NCBI RefSeq assembly: GCF_003710085.1
Contig: NZ_CP033324.1
Location: 992,001-1,056,000 of the forward strand
Source of the DNA: Nocardioides pantholopis
Lineage (GTDB): Bacteria > Actinomycetota > Actinomycetes > Propionibacteriales > Nocardioidaceae
Length of the DNA stretch: 64,000 nucleotides
Direction of reading: 5' to 3'
The translations under genes and the position numbers were made by a program. Positions 26,035-33,304 of the stretch are shown piece after piece; the first letter of the stretch is position 1; every line of letters starts with the position of its first letter. Under the pieces are notes generated by a model that was not told where the DNA came from, ran no database searches, and saw only the letters and a program-made list of their open reading frames with translations.

Positions 26035-26131
26035 GGGACCGGACGGGGTCCGGGGGAATGCCTGGTGCGTCGGGCTGGTTGGACCCCCTAGACTGAGGCG
26101 CAGGCGGCCTCGGTCGTCGTACAACTCAAGA

Positions 26132-26499
26132 GGGGCTGATCGGTTTCGACTTGGGACGTTAGTTCCAGGGGAAGCGGGTCGAGGAGCCAGCGTCATCTCG
26201 TAAACGCTCGCTGGAAACCTATAACTGCCAACGCTAAGCGCAGTTCCTTCGCTCTCGCCGCCTGAGCGGTGATCGAAGCGTCAGACCGGGCATCCGTCTC
26301 CGTCCCGGACCCTGGCGTCATCTAGGAGACTTGCTGCTCATCCCGCGTCGCGGAGGGTGAGCGGGACTATTCCGTGACTGAGCCTGTCGGGGACGTGTTC
26401 GTGCGAGCCCTGGGGCCGAGAAAAGCGATATCACGAACTGCACCCGGAGAAGACCTGGTTCGACGCTCGAGGACGCGGGTTCGATTCCCGCCAGCTCCA
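26132..26499 (+). ncRNA. ssrA: tmRNA (transfer-messenger RNA)
   Basis: The 5' end GGGGCTGATCGGTTTCGACT and 3' end GGGTTCGATTCCCGCCAGCT-CCA form the tRNA-like half (GGGGCTG pairs with CAGCTCC, T-loop TTCGATT). The tag frame resumes at GCC 26227 and reads ANAKRSSFALAA to TGA 26263-26265, a typical actinobacterial degradation tag. It rescues stalled ribosomes together with SmpB. The genome reads ACCT after the acceptor stem, so the 3' CCA is not fully encoded and must be added by tRNA nucleotidyltransferase. Confidence 0.96.
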
Positions 26500-26557
26500 C
26501 CTCGAGGTCTTCGCAGAATTCAGCGGAGATCTTCGCAGAATTGCCGGTCCCGGTGAC

Positions 26558-26597
26558 GGTGGTTGAGGAGGTCGCGCAGCGATCGTCTCGAAACCCC
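26558..26597 (-). repeat. 40-bp dispersed intergenic repeat, copy A
   Basis: Read on the minus strand this 40-mer begins GGGGTTTCGAGACGATCGCT and ends CTCAACCACC. It aligns without gaps to 34970-35009, which begins GGGGTCTCGACACGCTCGCT. It sits between tmRNA and its downstream terminator. Confidence 0.6.
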
Positions 26598-26619
26598 ATC
26601 GAGAGCCAGCCCTCTTGAA

Positions 26620-26654
26620 CGAGAGCCGGCCTGACATCGTCAGGCCGGCTCTCG
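26620..26654. terminator. Bidirectional hairpin terminator
   Basis: A 16-bp perfect stem (CGAGAGCCGGCCTGAC and complement) with an ATC loop, followed on the + strand by TGTTCTGTCT. It separates ssrA from the convergent AraC-type gene. Confidence 0.8.
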
Positions 26655-26679
26655 TGTTCTGTCTGCGCGTGCAGAATCC

Positions 26680-27556
26680 CTACGCGGGCTCCACCGGCAG
26701 CCACAGCTCGCAGGTCGCCGTCCCTGCAGCGGCGTCGAAGGCGAGCATCGCCACGATCTCCGGCCCGGGGCGCAGCCGCCAGGGCTGGGAGGGGAACCAG
26801 GTCGTCGCCGTCGCCGCCCAGGCCTCCTGCAGTGCGGCCGGGTGCGGGCCCTCGGTGCGGAACACCGCCCAGGTGCCCGCCGGGACCTCGATCACGTCGA
26901 GCCCCGCTGGCGGGTCGGCCGTGGTCGCCACGCCGTGCAGGTAGGTCAGCTCGCTGCCCTCGGCCCGGTCCGGGTCGAGGTCGTCGCTGACGGCGAGCAC
27001 CCCGGATGGCTCGGTGTCGTTCAGGTCCTTGAGTCGCCGAGTCTCCTCAGCCGGGATCGCGGCGACGTGCGCGGCGATGTGGGGATTCTCGCCGGTGTGG
27101 ATCAGCGGGACGCGGACCGCGTGCCCGATGAGGCGCACGGCGGGCAGGGTGGCGATCCGGGTGTCCATGGGGACACTCCCTTTCGACGGTCAGGTGGAAC
27201 CTGATCCGCGGTTGTGTGCGTAGCGGGCCTCCGTCACGCCGTACGTCGCCGGGGCCGCCACCGTGGACGGCACGGAACGCGCGCCCGAATGCCTCGGTCG
27301 AGCCGTAGCCGTACCGGACGGCGACGGTGAGCACGCTGTCGTCCGCGCCCACCAGGTCGGCGGCCGCCGCAGCCATCCGGCGCCGCCGGACGTACTCCGA
27401 GAGCGGCATGCCTGCCAGCGACGCGAACATCCGGCGCAGATGGTGCTCGGTCGTGCCCGTCCGCGCGGCGAGGCCGGCGACATCCACGGGGGTCGAGGGG
27501 TCGGCTGCGAGCTGTGCCTCGATGTCATCGACGACGAGGTTGAGATCGGCGATCAT
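26680..27556 (-). pseudogene. AraC-type regulator with GyrI-like domain, frameshifted
   Basis: The N-terminal part from ATG 27556 (AGGAGGG ribosome site) is an AraC double helix-turn-helix: VDVAGLAARTGTTEHHLRRM and AVRYGYGSTEAFGRAFRAVH. The frame then runs on as unlikely Arg/His-rich sequence. From ATG 27168 a second frame encodes a complete GyrI-like effector domain (RIATLPAVRLIGHAVRVPLI... to GTATCELWLPVEPA). In homologues these are one chain. Reading GAAAGGGAG near 27183 with one A fewer joins them as FHLTVE-GSVPMDTRI. So a single-base insertion, or a sequencing error, splits the gene; the two halves could still be made separately. Confidence 0.8.
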
Positions 27557-27601
27557 CTGGAGTCCCTCCTTCCGCGCTCCAGCCTGCGGGGTTCGAGGCG
27601 C

Positions 27602-27646
27602 GCTGCGCCCGATCATTGCGGCTCGATGCGGTCGCGTGTGTCCGGA
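27602..27646 (+). repeat. 45-bp direct repeat, left copy
   Basis: Begins GCTGCGCCCGATCATTGCGG and matches 28508-28552 at about 40 of 45 positions. The pair brackets the micro-ORF and CGNR gene. Confidence 0.6.
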
Positions 27647-27678
27647 CCGGTGCGGGCCCGCGAGCGGGCACCCGACCG

Positions 27679-27783
27679 CTACCCGAAGAGCCGCGCCCAG
27701 CCGATCGCGACCAGCAGCTCGCTCAGCCGGTCCAGCAGGCTGCGCTGCTCCTCGGGGTCCGGGTCCTTCAGCGCGTCAGGCAT
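27679..27783 (-). CDS. Possible 34-residue micro-protein divergent from CGNR gene
   Basis: Starts MPDALKDPDPEEQRSLLDRL and continues SELLVAIGWARLFG, a good amphipathic helix. GGGAAGGG lies about 13 nt before the ATG, a little far. It would be transcribed divergently from the CGNR gene, sharing the operator region 27806-27883. No homologue is recognised. Confidence 0.4.
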   Translation of the reverse strand: MPDALKDPDPEEQRSLLDRLSELLVAIGWARLFG

Positions 27784-27805
27784 GACGCCACCACCCTTCC
27801 CGCCT

Positions 27806-27883
27806 ACACCGGTCAAAGTGGTTTGCCGGTGTTGTCAGCGTGCACTCCTGGACTCACACCGGTCAAGTGCCTATGTTGGTGTG
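27806..27883. promoter_or_regulatory. Two repeated inverted-repeat operators upstream of CGNR gene
   Basis: ACACCGGTCAA occurs at 27806-27816 and 27856-27866. Each starts a dyad: ACACCGG-N13-CCGGTGT (27806-27832) and CACACC-N17-GGTGTG (27855-27883). The second ends just before the GGGAGG ribosome site of the CGNR gene. Spacing and duplication suggest a dimeric repressor controlling both divergent genes, perhaps the CGNR protein itself. Confidence 0.6.
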
Positions 27884-27898
27884 AAGAAGGGAGGCGTC

Positions 27899-28474
27899 AT
27901 GACCTCGTTGGAGATTGAGCCGCCCCCGGCGCTGGGCCTGCTGCGGGACTTCGTCAACACCCGGGAGCCCCAGCAGGGCACCGACCAGTTGACGAGCGCC
28001 GCGGCCCTGCGGACCTGGCTGGTCGACCGGGGCCTGCTCCCGGTGGACGCCGACCTGCGCGACTCCGACCTCCGGCGTGCCGTCGAGGTCCGCGAGGGCC
28101 TGCGCGCGGTGCTGCAGGCCCGCGGTGGAGCCGACGTCGATGCCGTCGACCCCGTCGACACCGCCGCGATCGAGCAGCTCAACCGGACGCTCGCCGACCT
28201 CCCGGTCGTGCTGCGCTTCGACGCCGAGGGCTACGCGCTCGACGCGGCTGCCCGGGACCCCTTCGACCAGGCCATGCGCGGTCTGCTCGACGCGGTCCGG
28301 CGCTGCCACGAGGACCAGACCTGGGACCGGCTCAAGGTCTGCGTCCGGGAGACCTGCCGGTGGGCCTTCGTCGACGCCTCGCGCAACAAGGTGCGGCGCT
28401 GGTGCTCGATGGCCGGGTGCGGCAACCACGTAAAGATGAAGCGCGCCTACGCCCGCCGCCAGAGCCCGTCCTGA
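27899..28474 (+). CDS. CGNR zinc-finger (ABATE-domain) putative regulator
   Basis: A 191-residue protein. The N-terminal ABATE/stress-response-like domain opens PALGLLRDFVNTREPQQGTD. The C-terminal CGNR finger has CVRETC and WCSMAGCGNHVKMKRAYARR, with all four cysteines present. Such proteins are thought to be transcriptional regulators. The ATG follows GGGAGGCGTC closely and the ribosome site abuts the second operator dyad, so autoregulation is plausible. Confidence 0.88.
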   Translation: MTSLEIEPPPALGLLRDFVNTREPQQGTDQLTSAAALRTWLVDRGLLPVDADLRDSDLRRAVEVREGLRAVLQARGGADVDAVDPVDTAAIEQLNRTLADLPVVLRFDAEGYALDAAARDPFDQAMRGLLDAVRRCHEDQTWDRLKVCVRETCRWAFVDASRNKVRRWCSMAGCGNHVKMKRAYARRQSPS

Positions 28475-28507
28475 TCGTCGCCCGGGACTGGCCGAGCGCG
28501 GCCGGAA

Positions 28508-28552
28508 GCTGCGCCCGATCATCGCGGCCGGATGCGGTCGGGTGTCCAGACC
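28508..28552 (+). repeat. 45-bp direct repeat, right copy
   Basis: Begins GCTGCGCCCGATCATCGCGG; partner of 27602-27646. Lies 33 bp after the CGNR stop codon. Confidence 0.6.
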
Positions 28553-28596
28553 CGGTGGGCGCCATCTGGTCGCGGTGCGAGCCCGGGGAAGTGTCG

Positions 28597-28602
28597 TAGC
28601 AT
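28597..28602 (+). promoter_or_regulatory. -10 element, small conserved protein (leaderless)
   Basis: TAGCAT ends 7 nt before the GTG start at 28610 and helps choose that start. Confidence 0.5.
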
Positions 28603-28609
28603 CCGGCGG

Positions 28610-28831
28610 GTGGGTGGTCGGCCGGAGGGATTCGCGTACGTCGTTCGCGCCGACGGCAGCGTGCTCATCACCCACCACGGCCGGACGGCCGCGAAGCTGC
28701 GGGGCGGCCGGGCCGCCGAGTTCCTCGCCGAGGTCGAGGACGATCCCCAGCTGGCCATGGCCCGCTGGACCGGGAACTACCGGCACGGCAACGAGCGGGT
28801 GGCTCGCCAGCATCCTCGCAACCGGCGCTGA
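28610..28831 (+). CDS. Small conserved hypothetical protein
   Basis: A 73-residue protein from GTG: VGGRPEGFAYVVRADGSVLI, then HHGRTAAKLRGGRAAEFLAE and ARWTGNYRHGNERVARQHP. Strong third-position GC and a leaderless -10 support it. I recall similar short proteins in actinobacterial genomes but know no function. It is basic and may bind nucleic acid. Confidence 0.65.
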   Translation: MGGRPEGFAYVVRADGSVLITHHGRTAAKLRGGRAAEFLAEVEDDPQLAMARWTGNYRHGNERVARQHPRNRR

Positions 28832-29048
28832 CCGACGCGCCACGCCCGCAGGCGAGGGCGAGTGCATCTCGTGGCGCGCTCCGGCCTGAGCCGGCGCAGG
28901 TTCAGGGCGCGTCCCACGGGGCATGGTGTGAGCGAGGGTGCTGCCGGGAAGCCGCCGGCGGCGCACCCAGCCAGGCCCATCCCCTCGAGCCCCGGGAGCA
29001 CCTGATGGCTACTGCGAGTGCCGGTCACCCGGCCGAGAGGGCCTGATC

Positions 29049-29273
29049 ATGGGGGAGGTGATGCCGTTGCTCGCCCTCGTCGGCTTCCTCGCCGCTGTCG
29101 TGGTCGGCTGCGTCCTGGGGCTGTTCGTGTGGGTGATCCTCAAGTTCCGCCGCGGCGAGCTCCAGGCTCGCAGCCCACGCTCCGAATCGCGGTTCCATTC
29201 GTCGCAGGACGACGCCTACAGCTGGACGGACACCTGGTCCTCGGGCGGGTCGGACCACACCGGCTCGTCCTGA
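29049..29273 (+). CDS. Small single-pass membrane protein
   Basis: A 74-residue protein with one N-terminal transmembrane helix (LLALVGFLAAVVVGCVLGLF) and a cytoplasmic basic/Ser-rich tail (FRRGELQARSPRSESRFHSS, ending SWTDTWSSGGSDHTGSS). GAGAGGG lies about 8 nt before the ATG. Unknown role; the tail looks disordered and phosphorylatable, which is inference. Confidence 0.6.
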   Translation: MGEVMPLLALVGFLAAVVVGCVLGLFVWVILKFRRGELQARSPRSESRFHSSQDDAYSWTDTWSSGGSDHTGSS

Positions 29274-29395
29274 GCCCCGCCTCCGCCCGCCGCGAGAACC
29301 CCTGGTGATCATGGGTGGTCCAGAGGCGTCACCGGCCTCCTCAGGACGTGGTGGTCTCGCGGGCGGCCTCGTCGATCATCCGGTGGCCGGACCGG

Positions 29396-29488
29396 TCCGG
29401 GCTACCTGGTCGGCCCCCGCGACACCGCCGATCCGACCGCCTGGCGCACCGAGATCGGCTGGCCGGTCTTCCGGGTGGGCCCGCACTG
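29396..29488 (+). pseudogene. Possible C-terminal gene remnant
   Basis: One frame reads GYLVGPRDTADPTAWRTEIG-WPVFRVGPH followed by TGA, with strong GC third positions and a native-looking C-terminus, but has no start or domain upstream; sequence before 29396 loses coding character. The rest of 29274-29660 shows no convincing gene. Most likely the tail of a deleted gene. Confidence 0.35.
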
Positions 29489-29669
29489 ATCGGATCCCGT
29501 GCGGGGCCGGCGTCCTCGAAAAGCGCCGAGCGGACCCGCGTGTTTTCACCCTTTAGGGGGGACCGGTTCGTTCGAGAGTTCCTCAACTCCGCGCTTCCCG
29601 GCACCCTCGCGGATCCCCTCGGACGGGGTTCGCGACGGGGAGGGCGCTTCCCCGACGAGAGGTACGACC

Positions 29670-29759
29670 ATGCCGGACCTGAGCCCGAACCCGACCCCGA
29701 CTGCCGCCGTACGGTGCACGCTTGCCCGACCCAGCGGACCCGGCGCTCGCACGAGGTGA
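29670..29759 (+). CDS. Short leader-like ORF
   Basis: Twenty-nine residues (MPDLSPNPTPTAAVRCTLAR...) from an ATG with an excellent GAGAGG site 7 nt upstream. It ends TGA, overlapping a GTG (29756) that opens the next frame. It may be a translational leader, or the true start of the next gene separated by a frameshift. Confidence 0.3.
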   Translation: MPDLSPNPTPTAAVRCTLARPSGPGARTR

Positions 29760-30346
29760 GCAGCCAGCGCCGGCGGGCGCTCGTGGCGACACTGATCTCG
29801 CCGGACTTCCTCAGGAGGCAGGTCGGCACGAAGAGGTCCTCGCGCAGACCGCCGAGACCGCTCCCCGGACCACGCGCCGTCCCGGACCGCCCCGGCGTGG
29901 TCCTGCGCGGTCCGTGGCCGGCCGCCGCGTCGGGGGAGCCGGCCGCCGAGCCGACCCAGGTCCGGGTCCGCGGCGCGCGCTCCGGTGACCTGGAGCGCCA
30001 GGCGCACCTGGTCGCCCGCTGGCTCGGACTCTCCCGCAGCCTGGCCGCCACGGGCGCCCACGGCGACCGCGACGGGCTGCTGTCGCGGGAGGAGGAGCTG
30101 CTCGCGGCGCTGGACGCCATCGAGATGCTGATCGCCGAGCAGGTCGCCGACGCGGGCGCCCTGCTCGACGGGCTCGCGGGCTGGGCGGCCGGGCTGCTGC
30201 ACGTCGACGCGGGTGGCGACCGGGCGGCCTGCCTGTCCTGCCGCCGGGCGGCCTCGGCATCCGGCGGCCACGCCGACGATCTCGCCTGGGCCCGGGAGCT
30301 GGTGCTCGAGCACGGCGGTCCCGGACCGGAGCCGTCCGGGCGCTGA
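29756..30346 (+). CDS. Hypothetical protein, helical
   Basis: Up to 196 residues from GTG 29756; the start is uncertain. The second half (GDLERQAHLVARWLGLSRSL, LLSREEELLAALDAIEMLIA, AACLSCRRAASASGG) has consistent GC third positions, predicted helices and a CLSC motif. The first 70 residues are Arg/Pro-rich and less convincing. No family recognised. If the 29-residue frame before it belongs to the same protein, a frameshift lies near 29750. Confidence 0.45.
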   Translation: MSSQRRRALVATLISPDFLRRQVGTKRSSRRPPRPLPGPRAVPDRPGVVLRGPWPAAASGEPAAEPTQVRVRGARSGDLERQAHLVARWLGLSRSLAATGAHGDRDGLLSREEELLAALDAIEMLIAEQVADAGALLDGLAGWAAGLLHVDAGGDRAACLSCRRAASASGGHADDLAWARELVLEHGGPGPEPSGR

Positions 30347-30379
30347 CCCGCGCCGGTCGCAGGAGCGGCGCCGCCGCCC

Positions 30380-30385
30380 TAGGGT
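30380..30385 (+). promoter_or_regulatory. -10 element, AlkZ-like gene (leaderless)
   Basis: TAGGGT ends 5 nt before the ATG at 30391. Confidence 0.5.
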
Positions 30386-30390
30386 CAGGC

Positions 30391-31512
30391 ATGGTCACCA
30401 TCCACCGGCTGAGCCGCGCGGAAGCCCGCCGGATCGCCGTCCGCGCGCAGCTGCTGACCCAGGAGCGGTCCACCGACCTGGCCGAGACCGTCCGCCGGCT
30501 GTGGCTGGTGCGGCTCGAGCCCACCAGCGCGATCGCGCCCAGCGCGGACCTGGTGCTGTGGAGCCGGATCGGGGCGGCGTACGACCCCCAGGACCTGCGC
30601 GACGCCCTGGACGAGCAGCGGCTGGTCGAGCTCCGCGGCACCGTGCGCCACCCCGACGACCTCGCCGCCCACCGTGCCGAGATGGCGATCTGGCCGGGGG
30701 AGGAGCCGCTCCGGGACTGGCAGGAGCGCCGGCGCGACTGGCTGCTCACGAACGACGAGTGCCGTCGCGACGTGCTGGGCCGGCTGCGCGCCGACGGTCC
30801 GCTGCCCACCAGCGAGCTCCCCGACACGTGCGTGCAGCCGTGGCGCTCCTCGGGCTGGAACAACCAGCGCAACCTGGTCATGCTCCTCGGGCTGCTGGTC
30901 GAGAACGGCGAGGTCGCTGTCGCCGGGCGGAACGGGCGCGACAAGCTCTGGGACCTCGCCGACCGGGTCTATCCCGACGACCCGGTGCCGGACCTGGCCA
31001 CCGCCCGTCGGCTGCGCGCGGAGCGCCGGCTGGCGGCGCTCGGACTGGCGCGCGCGGCGGCCGCAGAGATGCCGGGGGAGCCGGTCGACGTGGGCCCGAT
31101 CGGCGAGCCGGCGGTCGTCGAGGGTGTCCGGGGCCGGTGGTGGGTCGAGCCGGGCCAGCTGGACCGGGTCGCGGAGCCCCTCGCGGGCCGGGCCGTGCTG
31201 CTCTCGCCGTTCGACCGGCTGCTCTATGACCGCAAGCGGGTCGCGGAGCTCTTCGAGTTCGACTACATCCTGGAGATGTACAAGCCGGCCGTGCAGCGCC
31301 GCTGGGGCTACTACGCGCTGCCGATCCTGTACGGCGACCGCCTGGTCGGGAAGCTCGACGCCCGCTTCGACCGGGACGAGGGGGAGCTGCTGGTGCACGC
31401 CGTGCACCGCGACGAGCCGTTCGACGCGGCGACGCGCGACGCCGTCGACGCCGAGATCGAGAGCCTGCGCGCCTGGCTGGTCCAGAGCGCGTCAACGGCG
31501 CCGCGCATATGA
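30391..31512 (+). CDS. AlkZ/YcaQ-like winged-helix DNA-binding protein (HTH_42)
   Basis: A 373-residue protein of the HTH_42 superfamily, which contains AlkZ and YcaQ, glycosylases that unhook DNA crosslinks and bulky lesions. Landmarks: IHRLSRAEARRIAVRAQLLT, a winged-helix block (DVLGRLRADGPLPTSELPDT), and the C-terminal barrel LLSPFDRLLYDRKRVAELFE then YYALPILYGDRLVGKLDARF. The usual catalytic Q-phi-Q/D position, before SADLVLWSRIG, reads VRLEPTS, so the family catalytic Gln appears to be Arg. It may be a non-catalytic or differently acting member. Confidence 0.85.
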   Translation: MVTIHRLSRAEARRIAVRAQLLTQERSTDLAETVRRLWLVRLEPTSAIAPSADLVLWSRIGAAYDPQDLRDALDEQRLVELRGTVRHPDDLAAHRAEMAIWPGEEPLRDWQERRRDWLLTNDECRRDVLGRLRADGPLPTSELPDTCVQPWRSSGWNNQRNLVMLLGLLVENGEVAVAGRNGRDKLWDLADRVYPDDPVPDLATARRLRAERRLAALGLARAAAAEMPGEPVDVGPIGEPAVVEGVRGRWWVEPGQLDRVAEPLAGRAVLLSPFDRLLYDRKRVAELFEFDYILEMYKPAVQRRWGYYALPILYGDRLVGKLDARFDRDEGELLVHAVHRDEPFDAATRDAVDAEIESLRAWLVQSASTAPRI

Positions 31513-31548
31513 GCGGCGCTTTCGGGGTACGGGTCCCCCGTCACGTCC

Positions 31549-31575
31549 CGGGGCCTGGTCACGCACCAGGCCCCG
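31549..31575. terminator. Hairpin terminator before ABC transporter operon
   Basis: CGGGGCCTGGT and ACCAGGCCCCG form a perfect 11-bp stem around CACGC, 36 nt after the AlkZ-like stop and 32 nt before the binding-protein ATG. It could instead attenuate the phn-like operon, as it may lie in that leader. Confidence 0.6.
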
Positions 31576-31607
31576 AGACGTACCTTCGTCCACCGGGAGG
31601 CCACCCG

Positions 31608-32543
31608 ATGCGTTCCGACCACCGGGCCCGGTCCGGCCTGGGCAGCCTGCTGGTGGCCGGCCTCGTGTCCTGCACCCTCGCGGCCTGCGGCGGCGACGAC
31701 GCGGGCGCCGAAGGCGACGGCGACCGCCCGGTGCTGACGATCAGCGCGATCCCCGACCAGGACCCCGCCGAGCTGACCGCACGCGAGGAGGCGCTGGCCG
31801 ACTACCTGGGCGGGACCCTCGACGTCGAGGTGGAGTACGTCCCGGTCACCGACTACGCCGCCTCGGTCACCCTGTTCGGCTCCGGCGACCTCGACCTGGT
31901 CTTCTACGGCGGGCTCACCGGGGTCCAGGCGCGGCTGCAGACCCCCGGCGCGACAGTGCTGGCCCAGCGCGACATCGACGCGGAGTTCCACTCCGTATTC
32001 ATCGCCAACGCGGACGCCGGGATCGAGCCGATCGCCGACGTGGACGGCCTGGACTCGCTCGCGGGCACCCGGTTCACGTTCGGCAGCGAGTCCTCGACCT
32101 CGGGACGGATGATGCCGGCGTACTTCCTGGACCAGGCCGGGGTCGACCCCGCGGGCGACTTCGCCGGCGAGCCGGGCTTCTCGGGGTCCCACGACAAGAC
32201 CATCGACCTGGTGCAGGCCGGCTCCTACGAGGCCGGCGTCCTCAACACCCAGGTCTGGGACGACCGGCTCGCGGCCGGCACCGTCGACCAGAAGAAGGTC
32301 GTCGAGATCTTCCGCACCCCCAGCTACCACGACTACCACTGGATCGCCGGCCCGAGCACCGACGACCGGTTCGGTGCCGGGTTCACCGAGGAGCTCCGTG
32401 CGGCGCTGATCGCCCTCGACGGCTCCACGGACGAGGAGCGCACCGTGCTCGAGGGGTACGGCGCGGCCGCGGTGGTGCCCACCGAGCCGGAGAACTACGA
32501 CCAGGTCGAGGAGATCGCGCGGCAACTGGGGCTCGTCTCCTGA
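31608..32543 (+). CDS. PhnD-like ABC transporter substrate-binding lipoprotein
   Basis: A 311-residue lipoprotein: signal peptide with lipobox LAAC (residues about 22-25) and GGGAGG 7 nt before the ATG. The mature protein is of the phosphonate/phosphite PhnD type: LTISAIPDQDPAELTAREEA, DLDLVFYGGLTGVQARL and the oxyanion-binding SESSTSGRMMP loop matching the S-STSG motif of PhnD. It would deliver phosphonate, phosphite or a similar oxyanion to the permease. TGATG overlap with the ATPase gene shows an operon. Confidence 0.88.
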   Translation: MRSDHRARSGLGSLLVAGLVSCTLAACGGDDAGAEGDGDRPVLTISAIPDQDPAELTAREEALADYLGGTLDVEVEYVPVTDYAASVTLFGSGDLDLVFYGGLTGVQARLQTPGATVLAQRDIDAEFHSVFIANADAGIEPIADVDGLDSLAGTRFTFGSESSTSGRMMPAYFLDQAGVDPAGDFAGEPGFSGSHDKTIDLVQAGSYEAGVLNTQVWDDRLAAGTVDQKKVVEIFRTPSYHDYHWIAGPSTDDRFGAGFTEELRAALIALDGSTDEERTVLEGYGAAAVVPTEPENYDQVEEIARQLGLVS

Positions 32544-33304
32544 TGCCCGGCACGTCCGGCGAGGTCGTGCGCCTGCGCGGCGTCGGCGTCAGCTACCCCG
32601 GCGGCACCGCGATCGACGGCGTCGACCTCGCGGTCCGCTCCGGTGAGCGGGTGGCGCTGGTGGGCCCCAGCGGAGCCGGGAAGTCGACACTGCTGGGGCT
32701 GTGCTCGGCCGGCGTCCGGGCGGACCGGGGCGACGTCGAGGTCTTCGGCCGCTCGCTGGCCGGCCTGGGTGCCGGGGACCTGGCCGGCGTACGCCGGCGG
32801 ATCGGGACCGTGCACCAGCGCCTGCACCTGGTCGACCGGCTGCGGGTCGTGCACAACGTGAACGCCGGCCACCTGGGCTCATGGGGCACCTGGCGGGCGC
32901 TCGGCTCCCTGGTCCGACCGCGCGAGCCGGAGGCCGCCCGGGCCGCCCTGGCGCGGGTCGGGATCGCGGACCGGCTGCACCAGCGCACCGGCGACCTCTC
33001 CGGCGGGGAGCAGCAGCGGGTCGCGCTGGCCCGGGTGCTGGTGCAGGACCCGGACCTGGTGCTCGCCGACGAGCCGGTCTCCAGCCTCGACCCGGGCCGG
33101 GCCGAGGAGGTGATGCGGCTGCTGTGCGAGACGGTCGCGACGCCGGCACGGACGCTGCTGGTGAGCCTGCACGACTTCGAGCTGGCGGTCCGCTGGTGCG
33201 ATCGGGTGGTCGGGCTGCGGGCCGGCCGGGTGCTCTTCGACCTGCCCGCCGCCCGCGTCGACGCCGGGCTGCGCGAGGAGCTCTACTCCCTCTCCGGCCG
33301 ATGA
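32543..33304 (+). CDS. PhnC-like ABC transporter ATPase
   Basis: A 253-residue ABC ATPase: Walker A GPSGAGKST, Q-loop HQRLHLVD, signature LSGGEQQR, Walker B LVLADEP, H-loop SLHDFE. The RALGSLVRPREPEAARAALA insert after the Q-loop is typical of PhnC. It energises import with the fused permease downstream. Both junctions overlap (TGATG, ATGA). Confidence 0.92.
   Translation: MPGTSGEVVRLRGVGVSYPGGTAIDGVDLAVRSGERVALVGPSGAGKSTLLGLCSAGVRADRGDVEVFGRSLAGLGAGDLAGVRRRIGTVHQRLHLVDRLRVVHNVNAGHLGSWGTWRALGSLVRPREPEAARAALARVGIADRLHQRTGDLSGGEQQRVALARVLVQDPDLVLADEPVSSLDPGRAEEVMRLLCETVATPARTLLVSLHDFELAVRWCDRVVGLRAGRVLFDLPAARVDAGLREELYSLSGR

Noticed and set aside
26499..26680. Prophage or island attachment site at the tmRNA 3' end
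   Set aside because: No repeat of the tmRNA end and no integrase in the window.
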